A stretch of 64,000 nt of DNA from Clostridia bacterium (GCA_017516315.1 JAFXDE010000024.1:16880-80879), one strand, 5' to 3'; shown: positions 15,887-29,120, numbered from the stretch's first letter. Notes: generated by a model from the letters alone, not told the origin. A program made the numbers and translations.

Positions 15887-16654
15887 ATGGATAAAGATAA
15901 CGAAAGACAGAACGAAAATCTGATCATCGGCAGAAACGCTGTTTCCGAAGCACTCCGAAGCGAAAGAGCCATCGACACTCTTCTCGTAGTAAGGGGTGAA
16001 AGAAACGGCTCCATTGGCAGAATTTTAGCCGAGTGCAGAGAAAAGAAAATAGTAATCAAAGAGGTAGATAAAAAGAAGCTTGACTTTATGTGCGGTCAGG
16101 GCAACCATCAGGGCGTAGCCGCCTACGCAGCAGCTCACGAATATGCTGAGGTGGAGGATATACTGGCACTTGCAGAGGAAAGGGGAGAGGCTCCCTTTAT
16201 TATCGTCTGTGACGGTATCGAGGATCCGCATAATCTCGGTGCTATTATCCGTACCGCCGAAACGGCAGGAGCACACGGAATTATCATCCCGAAAAGAAGA
16301 AATGCTTCTCTTACCTGGGCTGTGGGAAAGGCATCGGCAGGTGCTGTGGAATATATGCCCGTAGCCCGTGTGGGTAATCTTGCCTCTACTCTGGACGAGC
16401 TTAAGGAAAAGGGTATCTGGGTCTACTCGGCAGATATGGACGGTAAAACCTGGTGCGAGACGGACTTCGCAGGCGGTGTCGCTCTCGTAGTCGGCTCCGA
16501 GGGTAACGGTGTCAGCCGTCTTATAAGAGAAAAAAGTGATTTTATTGTTTCCCTTCCCATGAAGGGGAAAATAACCTCCCTTAATGCTTCCGTAGCCGCA
16601 GGTATACTTATGTACGAGGTTTCCAGACAGCGCTCGGGGATAAAGGCGAAATAA
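15887..16654 (+). CDS. rlmB: 23S rRNA (guanosine-2'-O-)-methyltransferase RlmB-like
   Basis: A 255-residue SPOUT methyltransferase of the TrmH/RlmB group, which methylates a guanosine ribose in 23S rRNA with S-adenosylmethionine. The N-terminal substrate-binding domain (about 10-85) begins IIGRNAVSEALRS. The knotted catalytic domain shows motif 1 DPHNLGAIIRTAETAGAHG, motif 2 LVVGSEGNGVSRLI and motif 3 LPMKGKITSLNASVAAGIL. Start is ATG behind GGAGG. It precedes the 928-residue membrane protein by 78 bases and may share its transcript. Confidence 0.95.
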   Translation: MDKDNERQNENLIIGRNAVSEALRSERAIDTLLVVRGERNGSIGRILAECREKKIVIKEVDKKKLDFMCGQGNHQGVAAYAAAHEYAEVEDILALAEERGEAPFIIVCDGIEDPHNLGAIIRTAETAGAHGIIIPKRRNASLTWAVGKASAGAVEYMPVARVGNLASTLDELKEKGIWVYSADMDGKTWCETDFAGGVALVVGSEGNGVSRLIREKSDFIVSLPMKGKITSLNASVAAGILMYEVSRQRSGIKAK

Positions 16655-16732
16655 TGCGAAAAGCAGAAACAGGAATTCTGAACCGCTGACTGTACGGTTT
16701 ATGACTTTTTACAGAAAGGAAGAAAATTCGCT

Positions 16733-19519
16733 ATGTCAGACAATAACAACCCTTCTGACCTTTATGATGAAGAATTTTTGAAAAAGAAGGAAGAATTTTA
16801 CTCTAAAATAGAAGATTTCAGCTCACCGTCCTCAGAAATAGGAGAGGATGACGGAAGCTTTGAAGAGCTTATAGATGATTTCGCCGACAGCGACCTTATG
16901 TCAAAGCTCGGCTCTAAAAAGGATAAGAAATCGAAAAAGAATAAAAAGGACAAAAAGAAGAAAAAGGAAGAGGTAGTGGACACTCCCGAGCCTGAGTACG
17001 ACATTTTTGACCTGGGCGAGGATTTCCGCTTTACTGAGGAGAAAAAGCCTGAAAAGAAAAAGAAGGAAAAGAAGAAGCCTAAGACAGAGGAGAAGAAGGC
17101 TCCGCCTAAGCCGAGAGAGCCTCTTAAGCCCTTCGTTCCACATACTCCCGTTCCGGAGGTCAAGGCAGAGGTTTATGTAAAGGATGAAAGCCTTTATGAG
17201 GAGCAGAGCGTGGATATCGATGAGCTTCTTAAAAATTTAGGTATTCCTACTGCCGAAGAAATCGCCGCTGAAGAGGCTGCTGAGGACAGCGCAGAGGATA
17301 TCTCCTCCGACGGTGAAAAGGAAGTAAAGGTTTACACGGGTGACAGAGAGGATATGGAGGACATTTCCTCCGTCTCCGATGAAGCTCCCGATTTCGATGA
17401 GAAAGTGAAAGTCATCGGTGAGGACAAGAAAGAAGACGACCTTTCCGGAACGAGATTTTTCAGTACAGATGAGCTTAAGGAAGAGAAAAATGACACAGGT
17501 GCTACCCGTCATTTCGACCTTAAGGGTTATATTCAGTCGGCAGGAAAAGCAATCCGTGAGGATCAGAAAAAGACAGTAGCCTTTACTCAGCATTTCCGCT
17601 TCCTTAAAAATAAAGAGTCGGACGAAACCATTCTCGAGTCTGCACCTACAGGCAAGGGTAAGGACAGTATGATGGATTCGGTCAGAGCTGACGAGGGCGA
17701 GGATATTTTCTCTGCCGTAGAAAAGGCACAGAAAAAGAAAAAGAGAACCCGCCTTAATACTACACAGAATTTTATTTCACTTAAGGATTATGACGAAAAG
17801 CTCACCCTTAAGCTGAAAAAGGAAAAGAGAAATCTTATTTTTGCGCTGGTCGCCTTTATAATAAGTGCTGTTCTCACAGTGCCCTTCTCAGCATACGGTC
17901 TGCAGGGCGCACATCACGGACTTATCTATTCCGTAATTCATATTCTCCTTACTGCTCTTATCTGTGTTCTTGCGAGAAATGAGCTTACCTTAGGCTTTAA
18001 TAATATACGATATCTGAGTCCCGACGAAAACTCCGTAACCTTTATCGTGGCTGTTTTCGTAATGCTCTTTAATCTTCTGACCGCCGTTCTCGGCACTTTA
18101 GGAGTAAACGGCGTAAAGCCTTATACTCTTTGCCTCGCTTTCGGCGTTCTGGTGCGCTTCGCAGGAAGCTATCTCGATGATCTTACGGCACGGAAGAGTG
18201 TAAAGGCCCTTTCCGAAAAGGGCGAATATGAGGGTATTCACTATATTTCGAATAAAAATGATGCCCTTTTAGTGGCTCACGGCTTAAGTGAAAAAAACGT
18301 TCCTACGGTTATTTACGGTGCAGAAAGCCGTGTTGACAGCGGCATAAGAGAGGACAAGGCTCCGAGAAAGGATGAGGAAAAATTCTATTCCTTTACTGCT
18401 ATGGCTGTTCTTCTGGTAGGCTTTGTTTCGGGAATTATCCTTTTCTCGAGGAACAGAGATGCGGTTTCCTTTATTACTCCTCTCGTTTCTTCCGTCTGCT
18501 TCTGCCTTCCTGTAATGAACGAACTGGTGAGCAGTGTTATTTTCTGGTTCACGGCTTCACGCCTTTGTGAAAAGGGTGTGGCAATAAACGACATCGAATC
18601 TCTCGAGAGTCTCTCGCAGGCAAGGGCAGTTTCAGCCGATGCCGGAGAGCTTTTCACCTGCGAGGTTTCATCCTTCAGAAAAGTCAAGGGTTCTCTGATT
18701 TCTAAAAGTGATGCCGCTGTTTTTGCTGCTGCGGCTCTTAAGGCAGGCGGCTCTATGGCAGGCGATTGCTTCAAGGATTTTATCGATGCTCTCGGTATTT
18801 CACTTCCCGAGGCAAGTGACCTTCAGTACGAGGAAAAGCTGGGCTTCGCCTGTTGGGTGGCTGACAGAAGAGTTCTCGTCGGTAACAGACAGATGCTCAC
18901 AGAGCATAGCATAGAAGCACCGACACAGGCTGAGGAAAAGGCCTATGCAGGTAAAAAGAATGTTATGTATGTAGCTGTGGAGGGACAGCTGGTGGCCTCC
19001 TTCCTTGTAAAATATAAGGTAGTGCCTTCCTTCAGAAAAATCGCAGCTGAATTCGAAAAGACGGGCTTTGTTCTTCTCGTAAGCAGCAAGGAGCCCTGCC
19101 TCGATGAAAACAAATGCGCAGAGAGACTTTCATTGGATGTGGTATCGGTAAAGGTGCTTTCGCAGAAGGCCTCCGAGGTGGTTTCCTCCTACAGAAAGGA
19201 CAGCGAAAAGGGAAAGGCTACGGCTCTCGTTTGCTTTAAGGAAAAATGCACTCTTACAGAGCTTGCCGTAAGTGCACACTCTCTTTACCGTACTGACCGT
19301 CTCGCTTCTAATCTTCTTCTCTCCGGGCAGGCAGTGGCATTAGTGCTGACCTTCCTTTCGGTCTTCCTTAATATGCCTGTATTCTTCAGTCCCGTTACTG
19401 TAATCCTTTTGCAGTCACTTTGGTCCCTCGGCTGTTATGCGGTAGTATCCGAGCAGTTCAGAAGGGAAGCAAAGAGAATAATTCTTAATCTTATTTCGAA
19501 AGTGAGAAAAAGCAAATGA
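16733..19519 (+). CDS. Pseudo-P-type-ATPase membrane protein with long charged N-terminus
   Basis: A 928-residue protein of unusual build. Residues 1-360 are highly charged and low-complexity (Lys/Glu/Asp runs), probably disordered and cytosolic. Residues ~365-490 hold four hydrophobic segments, ~555-610 two more and ~865-910 a final pair, the spacing of a P1B-type ATPase. The order of segments also matches: a CLP in the sixth hydrophobic stretch where CPC sits, then SRLCEKGVAINDIESLESL, where P1B pumps have GERGVLIKGGEALE. Next comes ADAGELFT (Asp636) in place of DKTGTLT, and VGNRQM (716) as in the nucleotide-binding domain. The phosphorylation loop, the SEHP, TGD and GDGxND motifs are all replaced, so ion pumping by the normal cycle should be impossible. 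It overlaps the next ATPase gene by four bases (ATGA), implying coupling to that ABC pair. Function unknown. Confidence 0.8.
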   Translation: MSDNNNPSDLYDEEFLKKKEEFYSKIEDFSSPSSEIGEDDGSFEELIDDFADSDLMSKLGSKKDKKSKKNKKDKKKKKEEVVDTPEPEYDIFDLGEDFRFTEEKKPEKKKKEKKKPKTEEKKAPPKPREPLKPFVPHTPVPEVKAEVYVKDESLYEEQSVDIDELLKNLGIPTAEEIAAEEAAEDSAEDISSDGEKEVKVYTGDREDMEDISSVSDEAPDFDEKVKVIGEDKKEDDLSGTRFFSTDELKEEKNDTGATRHFDLKGYIQSAGKAIREDQKKTVAFTQHFRFLKNKESDETILESAPTGKGKDSMMDSVRADEGEDIFSAVEKAQKKKKRTRLNTTQNFISLKDYDEKLTLKLKKEKRNLIFALVAFIISAVLTVPFSAYGLQGAHHGLIYSVIHILLTALICVLARNELTLGFNNIRYLSPDENSVTFIVAVFVMLFNLLTAVLGTLGVNGVKPYTLCLAFGVLVRFAGSYLDDLTARKSVKALSEKGEYEGIHYISNKNDALLVAHGLSEKNVPTVIYGAESRVDSGIREDKAPRKDEEKFYSFTAMAVLLVGFVSGIILFSRNRDAVSFITPLVSSVCFCLPVMNELVSSVIFWFTASRLCEKGVAINDIESLESLSQARAVSADAGELFTCEVSSFRKVKGSLISKSDAAVFAAAALKAGGSMAGDCFKDFIDALGISLPEASDLQYEEKLGFACWVADRRVLVGNRQMLTEHSIEAPTQAEEKAYAGKKNVMYVAVEGQLVASFLVKYKVVPSFRKIAAEFEKTGFVLLVSSKEPCLDENKCAERLSLDVVSVKVLSQKASEVVSSYRKDSEKGKATALVCFKEKCTLTELAVSAHSLYRTDRLASNLLLSGQAVALVLTFLSVFLNMPVFFSPVTVILLQSLWSLGCYAVVSEQFRREAKRIILNLISKVRKSK

Positions 19520-20203
19520 GTATAATTCACGTTTCTTCACTTAAAAAATCCTACGGCAGAAAAACCGTTCTCGACGATATAAATTTTGAAATCGCGGAAG
19601 GCTCCGTGGTAGGACTCTTAGGTCCTAACGGCTGCGGTAAGACCACTCTTATAAAAATACTGACAGGACTTATCAAGGATCATTCGGGTACGGTAAGAAT
19701 AGATAACGAGGAGCCGGGCGCCTATACGAAAAGCATCGTGGCTTACCTTCCCGACAAATCCTATCTTCCCGATTGGATGAGACCGAAGGATGCCATCGGT
19801 TATTTCAGCGATTTTTATGCCGATTTCGATAAGGAAAAGGCAGAAAAGATGGTGCGTGACTTCGGACTTGACGAAAAGCAACGCCTTAAGACTATGTCTA
19901 AGGGTCAGCAGGAAAAGCTTAATCTTATCCTCGTTATGTGCCGCAGAGCGAAGCTTTATATTCTTGACGAGCCTCTGGGTGGTCTTGACCCGGCAGCGAG
20001 AAGCTTCGTTCTGGATCTGATTCTCGATAACTATGCAAAGGATTCCACAGTTCTTATTTCTACCCATCTTATCGGTGATGTGGAGCGTATTTTTAATCGC
20101 GTGCTTATGATAAGCGGCGGAAAGCTTATCGTAAATTCCCATGTGGACGAAATCAGAGAAAAGGGAAAGAGCGTGGAAGAGGTATTCAAGGAGGTGTTCA
20201 GTT

Positions 20204-20214
<11 letters not shown>
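19516..20214 (+). CDS. ABC transporter ATP-binding protein
   Basis: A 232-residue single ABC ATPase of the exporter-type (drug/antibiotic resistance-like) group. It has Walker A GPNGCGKTT, the Q-loop region, the signature MSKGQQEKL, Walker B LYILDEPLGGLD and the switch His in STHLIGD. The signature reads SKGQ rather than SGGQ, as is common in this subfamily. Its start overlaps the stop of the 928-residue protein (ATGA) and its end overlaps the permease start by 11 bases, so the three are tightly coupled. The substrate is unknown. Confidence 0.93.
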
Positions 20215-24086
<3,872 letters not shown>

Positions 24087-24107
24087 AGAGAAAGGCGGAA
24101 GTTTAAA

Positions 24108-24248
24108 ATGAAAAAGAAGTCAGAGCCTATGGCGACCTTTATGGCATTTACTACTCTTTTAATCGTAGGTGCATCTGCCAAGCACTGTATGAAAAAATAC
24201 ACGGGCGGCGGAAGAAAGCATCCTCTCAAGGTTATTTTCAGGAGATAA
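24108..24248 (+). CDS. 46-residue small membrane protein
   Basis: A short reading frame of 46 codons between lacZ and rlmD, ATG at 24108 and stop at 24248, only three bases before the next gene start. It has a fair ribosome site (AAAGGCGGA). The protein begins MKKKSEPMATFMAF, has one hydrophobic stretch (FMAFTTLLIVGASA), and ends in a basic tail rich in Lys, Arg and Gly. It has the look of a single-pass membrane micro-protein. No family recognised. Tight spacing on both sides argues that it is a real gene. Confidence 0.6.
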   Translation: MKKKSEPMATFMAFTTLLIVGASAKHCMKKYTGGGRKHPLKVIFRR

Positions 24249-24251
24249 ACG

Positions 24252-25424
24252 GTGAAAAATAATAAGACTACACAGAAAAGAGGCAAGGGCAACTCCTGTT
24301 CCTTCTACAAAAAATGCGGAGGCTGTCAGCTTCAGAATATGACTTATGAAGAGCAGCTGAGCTTTAAAATGGCGAAAACTATTAAACATCTCGGCCGCTT
24401 CGGTCATGTGGAAGAAATTATCGGTATGGAAAAGCCTTATCACTACCGAAACAAGGTACAGGCGGCATTCGGATATTCTCGCGGCAGAATCATTTCCGGT
24501 GTCTATCAGTCCTCGAGCCATAACATTGTTCCTGTAGAAAGCTGTATGATAGAGGATAAAAAGGCCGACGGGATTATAAGGGACATAAGACTTCTTCTCC
24601 CTAAATATAAGCTTACCTCCTATAACGAGGATACGGGAAGAGGCTTTCTTCGTCATGTTCTCGTTAAAAGAGGCTTTGCTACAAATGAGATAATGGTAGT
24701 TCTCGTTACGGGTACAAATATCTTCCCTAAGAAGGAGGATTTCGTCCGTGAGCTTTTGGAAAAGCACGGGGATATTACTACTGTTATCTGGAATATAAAC
24801 AGCTCGAAGACAAGCCTTGTCTTAGGAGAAAAGGAGACGGTTCTTTACGGAAGGGGCTACATTACGGATATTCTCTGCGGTAAAAGATTCCGTATATCTG
24901 CCAAATCCTTTTATCAGATAAATCCCGTACAGACTGAAAAGCTTTACGGAAAGGCGATAGAGTTCGCGAGGCTTACGGGCAGGGAAAGAATTTTTGACGC
25001 TTACTGCGGTATCGGAACTATCGGTCTCGTAGCCTCGGATAAGGCTAAAGAGGTTATCGGAGTAGAGCTGAACAGCCAGGCGGTAAAGGACGCTAAAAAT
25101 AACGCTAAGCTCAACGGCACGGAAAACATTTCCTTTTACTGCGACGATGCGGGCGACTTTATGGTGGCTATGGCTGAGGAAAGAGAAAGAGTCGATGTTC
25201 TCTTTATGGATCCGCCGCGCGCGGGAAGTGATGTGAAATTTCTGAAAAGTGCAGTAACTCTCGCTCCTAAAAGAATAGTTTATATTTCCTGTAATGTGGA
25301 AACTCAGGCAAGAGATCTTTCGTATCTTTGCAAAAACGGATACAGGGCAGAGATAATCCAGCCTGTGGATATGTTTCCGCATACAAACCATGTAGAATGT
25401 ATCGTTTCGCTTTATAAAAAATAA
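24252..25424 (+). CDS. rlmD: 23S rRNA (uracil-C5)-methyltransferase, RlmD/TrmA family
   Basis: A 390-residue SAM-dependent m5U methyltransferase. The N-terminal Cys cluster (FYKKCGGCQLQNM) matches the 4Fe-4S site of RlmD-type enzymes. The N-terminal TRAM domain is absent, so the protein is shorter than the usual ~450 residues, a known variant in Firmicutes. The Rossmann domain shows FDAYCGIGTIGLVASDKA, VGVELN-type sequence, MDPPRAG, and the catalytic Cys in VYISCNVETQARDL. Start is GTG behind AGGAG. Whether the target is U1939, U747 or a tRNA base cannot be decided from the sequence. Confidence 0.9.
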   Translation: MKNNKTTQKRGKGNSCSFYKKCGGCQLQNMTYEEQLSFKMAKTIKHLGRFGHVEEIIGMEKPYHYRNKVQAAFGYSRGRIISGVYQSSSHNIVPVESCMIEDKKADGIIRDIRLLLPKYKLTSYNEDTGRGFLRHVLVKRGFATNEIMVVLVTGTNIFPKKEDFVRELLEKHGDITTVIWNINSSKTSLVLGEKETVLYGRGYITDILCGKRFRISAKSFYQINPVQTEKLYGKAIEFARLTGRERIFDAYCGIGTIGLVASDKAKEVIGVELNSQAVKDAKNNAKLNGTENISFYCDDAGDFMVAMAEERERVDVLFMDPPRAGSDVKFLKSAVTLAPKRIVYISCNVETQARDLSYLCKNGYRAEIIQPVDMFPHTNHVECIVSLYKK

Positions 25425-25473
25425 ATATCGCATTTATGTTTATTAAACCAAAAGAAAAAGGAGAGACTAAATA

Positions 25474-25863
25474 ATGAAAATAGCAGTAACATACGAAAAC
25501 GGACAGGTTTTTCAGCATTTCGGACACACAAGTCAGTTCAAAATCTACGAGGTAGAAAACGACACTGTCAAATCAGCCACGGTAGTTGACACCAACGGAA
25601 GCGGTCACGGCGCACTGTCGGGATTTCTCAAGGCTCAGGGCGTAGATGTGCTTATCTGCGGAGGTATCGGCGGCGGAGCGCAGGACGCTCTTACGGCAGC
25701 GGGAATTAAATTCTACGGCGGTGTAACGGGTGCTGCTGATATGGCGGCGGTCAGCTTCATAGCAGGCAGTCTCCGCTATAACCCCGACGCTAAATGTGAC
25801 CACCATGACCACGAGCACGGCGAAGGTCATACCTGCGGTGAGCACGGCTGCCACAGTCATTAA
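25474..25863 (+). CDS. NifX/NifB-like (dinitrogenase iron-molybdenum cofactor) family protein
   Basis: A 129-residue protein of the NifX-NafY-like fold, with the usual start MKIAVTYENGQVFQHFGHTS and the ICGGIGGGAQDAL loop. Many anaerobes carry such proteins with no nitrogenase, where they are thought to handle iron-sulfur or other metal clusters. The C-terminal ~22 residues are a metal-chelating tail rich in His, Cys and Glu (CDHHDHEHGEG and following). No nif genes are near. It has its own AAGGAGAG site and sits between rlmD and pyruvate kinase. Confidence 0.88.
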   Translation: MKIAVTYENGQVFQHFGHTSQFKIYEVENDTVKSATVVDTNGSGHGALSGFLKAQGVDVLICGGIGGGAQDALTAAGIKFYGGVTGAADMAAVSFIAGSLRYNPDAKCDHHDHEHGEGHTCGEHGCHSH

Positions 25864-25886
25864 TCATAGCAATAACGGAGGCAAAT

Positions 25887-27302
25887 ATGCGCAAAACCAA
25901 AATTGTCTGCACCATTGGTCCTGCCAGTGATACGGAAGAAATTATGACAGGCCTGTGTAAAGCAGGTATGAATGTGGCAAGACTGAACTTTTCTCACGGT
26001 ACTCACGAGGAACAGCAGAGAAGAATAGACCTCATAAAAAAGGTGCGCTCTGATCTTAAGATGCCTATTGCCATTATGCTTGACACGAAAGGTCCGGAAT
26101 ACCGTATAAAAACTTTCGGAAAGGGCAGAATTACTCTTAAGGACGGAGACAGATTTACCTTTACCACTGAGGATATTATCGGTGACGAAAAAAGAGTTTC
26201 CGTAAGCTATCCCGAGCTTCCCGAGGAGCTTTCGGCGGGAGATACTATTCTTCTTAATAACGGCCTTCTCACCTTTGAGGTAAGAAATATATGCGGCTCT
26301 GAGATAGAGTGTGATGTCATAACCGGCGGTGAGCTTTCTGACCGTAAGAGCATGAGCTTCCCCGGTAAGGTTATGAAGCAGGAGTATCTTTCCGAGCAGG
26401 ACAAAAAGGATATCGCATTCGGTGTGAAAAACGGAGTGGATTTTATCGCTTGCTCCTTTGTATCGGAGAAAAAAGATCTTTTAGCCGTTCACGAATATCT
26501 TAAGGAGCTGGGCTGTGACAATGTCGAGCTTATAGCTAAAATCGAAAATCAGTCCGGCTGCGATAACATCGAGGAGATATGTGAGGAATGTGACGGTATA
26601 ATGATTGCGCGAGGTGATATGGGTGTAGAAATACCCTTTAAGATGCTTCCTGCCATTCAGAAAAGACTGATAACAAAATGCCGTCTTCTCGGAAAAAGAG
26701 TCATTACGGCTACGGAAATGCTCGAGTCAATGATTTCTAATCCGCGTCCTACCAGAGCAGAAATCTCCGATGTGGCAAATGCTGTATATGATAATACGAG
26801 CGCTATTATGCTTTCCGGTGAAACCGCTGCAGGCAAATATCCCATAGAGGCGGTTAAAACGATGGCTGAAATAGCTGAGACCACCGAAAGCAACATTAAT
26901 TATAACAAGCGCTTCAATAATTCTTCCTTTGAAATAAGAAATTCGGCTGATGCGGTTTCTCATTCCTCCTGCACTATGGCTATTGATCTCGGTGCCAAGG
27001 CGATAGTGGCCTGCTCTCTTTCGGGCCTTACCGCCCGTATGGTTTCACGCTTTCGCGCACCCGTTCCCGTTCTCGGTCTTACTACTGATGAAAGAACCTG
27101 GAGAAGACTTGCTCTTTCCTGGGGCGTTATACCTGCTATGTGTGAAAGATTTACTTCCACGGATGTTCTTTTCTATATTGCCAAAAAGATAGCCGAGGAA
27201 CAGCTGAGTCTCGAAAAGGGTGATAAAATCGTTATCACAGGCGGCGATACCAGCGGCACATCGGGCAAGACAAGCCTCATCAAAATCGAAATCATAGAAT
27301 AA
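25887..27302 (+). CDS. pyk: Pyruvate kinase
   Basis: A 471-residue glycolytic enzyme converting PEP and ADP to pyruvate and ATP. Domain A begins KIVCTIGPASDT with ARLNFSHG. The B domain follows at about 70-170. The active-site segments IAKIENQSGCDNI, MIARGDMGVEIP and ATEMLESM are complete. The C domain occupies about 350-471. The extra C-terminal PEP-utiliser domain of some Firmicutes enzymes is absent. The lysine of the signature (IAKIEN) is intact. ATG behind ACGGAGG. Likely co-transcribed with the two small genes around it. Confidence 0.97.
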   Translation: MRKTKIVCTIGPASDTEEIMTGLCKAGMNVARLNFSHGTHEEQQRRIDLIKKVRSDLKMPIAIMLDTKGPEYRIKTFGKGRITLKDGDRFTFTTEDIIGDEKRVSVSYPELPEELSAGDTILLNNGLLTFEVRNICGSEIECDVITGGELSDRKSMSFPGKVMKQEYLSEQDKKDIAFGVKNGVDFIACSFVSEKKDLLAVHEYLKELGCDNVELIAKIENQSGCDNIEEICEECDGIMIARGDMGVEIPFKMLPAIQKRLITKCRLLGKRVITATEMLESMISNPRPTRAEISDVANAVYDNTSAIMLSGETAAGKYPIEAVKTMAEIAETTESNINYNKRFNNSSFEIRNSADAVSHSSCTMAIDLGAKAIVACSLSGLTARMVSRFRAPVPVLGLTTDERTWRRLALSWGVIPAMCERFTSTDVLFYIAKKIAEEQLSLEKGDKIVITGGDTSGTSGKTSLIKIEIIE

Positions 27303-27313
27303 CAGAGGTCTCA

Positions 27314-27613
27314 ATGAATACATTCGGTAAAATATATTCCGTAGTCAGAAAAATTCCTCAGGGAAAGGTAGCCTCCTACGGACAGGTGGCTCTGCTGGCG
27401 GGAAATCCGCGCTGGTCCAGAGTCGTAGGCTACGCCCTTCATTCCAATCCCTCTCCCGGTGAAATACCCTGTCACAGAGTAGTGTTTTCTGACGGCAGAC
27501 TTTCCAAAGGCTTTGCCTTCGGAGGAGAGGATGTTCAAAGAGCCTTGCTTGAGGGCGAGGGTGTTACCTTCGATGCTGAGGGTAGGGTAGAGAGAAGCTG
27601 TTTTATTGAATAA
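27314..27613 (+). CDS. MGMT family DNA alkyl-repair protein
   Basis: A 99-residue protein equal to the DNA-binding and active-site domain of O6-alkylguanine-DNA alkyltransferase. It shows the HTH (GKVASYGQVALLAG), the conserved arginine region, and PCHRVV with the reactive cysteine. Because the Cys is kept it is not the Cys-lacking ATL type, though it is as short as ATL proteins and lacks the N-terminal domain. It starts 11 bases after pyruvate kinase and ends at a strong terminator, closing the long operon. Confidence 0.9.
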   Translation: MNTFGKIYSVVRKIPQGKVASYGQVALLAGNPRWSRVVGYALHSNPSPGEIPCHRVVFSDGRLSKGFAFGGEDVQRALLEGEGVTFDAEGRVERSCFIE

Positions 27614-27618
27614 GGATA

Positions 27619-27655
27619 AACCGCCCCATCGTGCTTTTCCGATGGGGCGGTTTTT
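27619..27655 (+). terminator. Rho-independent terminator of the 16.7-27.6 kb gene run
   Basis: A 13-bp perfect stem aaccgccccatcg/cgatggggcggtt (27619-27631 and 27640-27652) overlaps a TTTTT run. It may act in both directions, as the convergent symporter gene ends at 27669. Confidence 0.93.
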
Positions 27656-27668
27656 ATGCTTATGGCTG

Positions 27669-29120
27669 TTATGCCGTTTCACCGTCGCTTATGGCCTTTC
27701 TTTCCTCTAAATCAGCAGCGATTTTTCCGAGAGTTTTGCTGTTGAGATTATAGAATAAAACGGGAACGATAGCTAAAATACAGGAGATAACGGTGGTGAT
27801 AATCATAACATTGAAGATGGGGGTTCTTACGGCCTCGTCGAAAAGAACATTATAATCGTTATGAAGACCGTAGTAGCGGTAGAAGTAAGGAAGGATAAGG
27901 CCTGTTACGAGACCTGCAGCCGAAACCATCATACCGCCGAACTGGGTGATAAAGCCTTCGAGTCTCTGCCCGGTTTTCCATTGCTGATAGTCGAAGATAT
28001 CTGCTGTCACTGAGGCACAGATTACACCGTCGCCGCCGATGGCGAGGGTAGCCAGATAAAGGGAGCCGAGGAAAAGGACGGGATTCGAGGAGGTGAAGAG
28101 CATAAGAACGGAGAAGACGGCTCTTACTGTATTGAAGAGAATAAGACAGTTACGCTTGCCTATTTTTTTGGCGAGGACGGGTGCAAGCAGCATACCGGGA
28201 ACGGAGGCTGTACCGATAACCGCATTCATAATACCGAGAACGGCATCGCTTTCGATAACATAAGAGCAGTACCAGACGAGAATGGAGCCTATGGCATATT
28301 TCATCGAGCCGAGAATGTTATAAAGATAAAAGAGCCAGAAATATCTGTTTCCGTAAAGAGACTTTATACCCTCGGAAAATTTAACCTTGGCCACATAGTC
28401 CTTGGAAACGACTATTTTTTCTTTAGTTCCCTTAAAGGTCCAGACACTTAAGGCAATACCGATAACGGAGAAAATGGGGAAAAGGACTCTGTAGGCGGTG
28501 AAGCCTCTCATACCCCCTGCGAAAAGGCCGGCGAGAACGGGAAGAATGATATTTACTATAGAGGGGCCGAGAGAATAAACGAACTGACTTACGGAAAGAA
28601 GACCTGTTCTCTCATCACTGTCAGGAGTTAACACCTGTGCAAGAGAGGTGAAAGCCAGAGCATAGATTGACTGAAAAATCATAGCAAAGGTGTAGACGGT
28701 ACAAAGAAGCACACATTTGAGAGTGTAATTGATACCGTTAGGTATGTAAGCCATAAGGCAGATAAGCACGGCCGCGGGAACGCCTGTCAGAATAAGATAA
28801 GGGCGGAATTTTCCGTATCGGGTGTTTGTATTGTCGATAAGCATACTGACGAAGGGTGTCTTTATCAGGTTAATTATGGTTACGAGAGTGGACATCCAGG
28901 CCAGATGAACCGGGTCTATTCCGTAGGCTGAGCCTAAAAGCAGACAGCTGGCCGTGAGGCCTACATAGCCGAAGATAGAGTTAATAGTATTTACACCGAT
29001 ACCACCGAAGGAATAGGCAGCAAACTCCTTATAGGAAATATGCTTGCCCTCGGGAGGAGAGTTCCAATGTGAGGGGATCTGTCTTATAAAAGCCTTGGCT
29101 TTTGAAACGGGATTACTCAT
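27669..29120 (-). CDS. GPH-family (MFS_2) sugar symporter
   Basis: A 483-residue twelve-helix permease of the glycoside-pentoside-hexuronide:cation symporter family. The N-terminus carries YSFGGIGVNTINSIFGY, the INLIKTPFVSMLIDNTNTRYG loop (family motif near helix 2-3) and RPYLILTGVPAA. A longer reading to 29210 is possible, but the ATG at 29120 follows GGAG at the right distance and gives the typical soluble N-terminus. Likely substrates are galactosides or other glycosides, by family only. It is a single gene on the minus strand, preceded by a terminator at 29201-29236. Confidence 0.88.
   Translation of the reverse strand: MSNPVSKAKAFIRQIPSHWNSPPEGKHISYKEFAAYSFGGIGVNTINSIFGYVGLTASCLLLGSAYGIDPVHLAWMSTLVTIINLIKTPFVSMLIDNTNTRYGKFRPYLILTGVPAAVLICLMAYIPNGINYTLKCVLLCTVYTFAMIFQSIYALAFTSLAQVLTPDSDERTGLLSVSQFVYSLGPSIVNIILPVLAGLFAGGMRGFTAYRVLFPIFSVIGIALSVWTFKGTKEKIVVSKDYVAKVKFSEGIKSLYGNRYFWLFYLYNILGSMKYAIGSILVWYCSYVIESDAVLGIMNAVIGTASVPGMLLAPVLAKKIGKRNCLILFNTVRAVFSVLMLFTSSNPVLFLGSLYLATLAIGGDGVICASVTADIFDYQQWKTGQRLEGFITQFGGMMVSAAGLVTGLILPYFYRYYGLHNDYNVLFDEAVRTPIFNVMIITTVISCILAIVPVLFYNLNSKTLGKIAADLEERKAISDGETA

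Noticed and set aside
16798-17163. Phe/Ser-rich antisense frame within the 928-residue gene
   Set aside because: Arises from the Lys/Glu-rich codons of the sense strand (aag/gag runs read as ctt/ctc). Not a gene.
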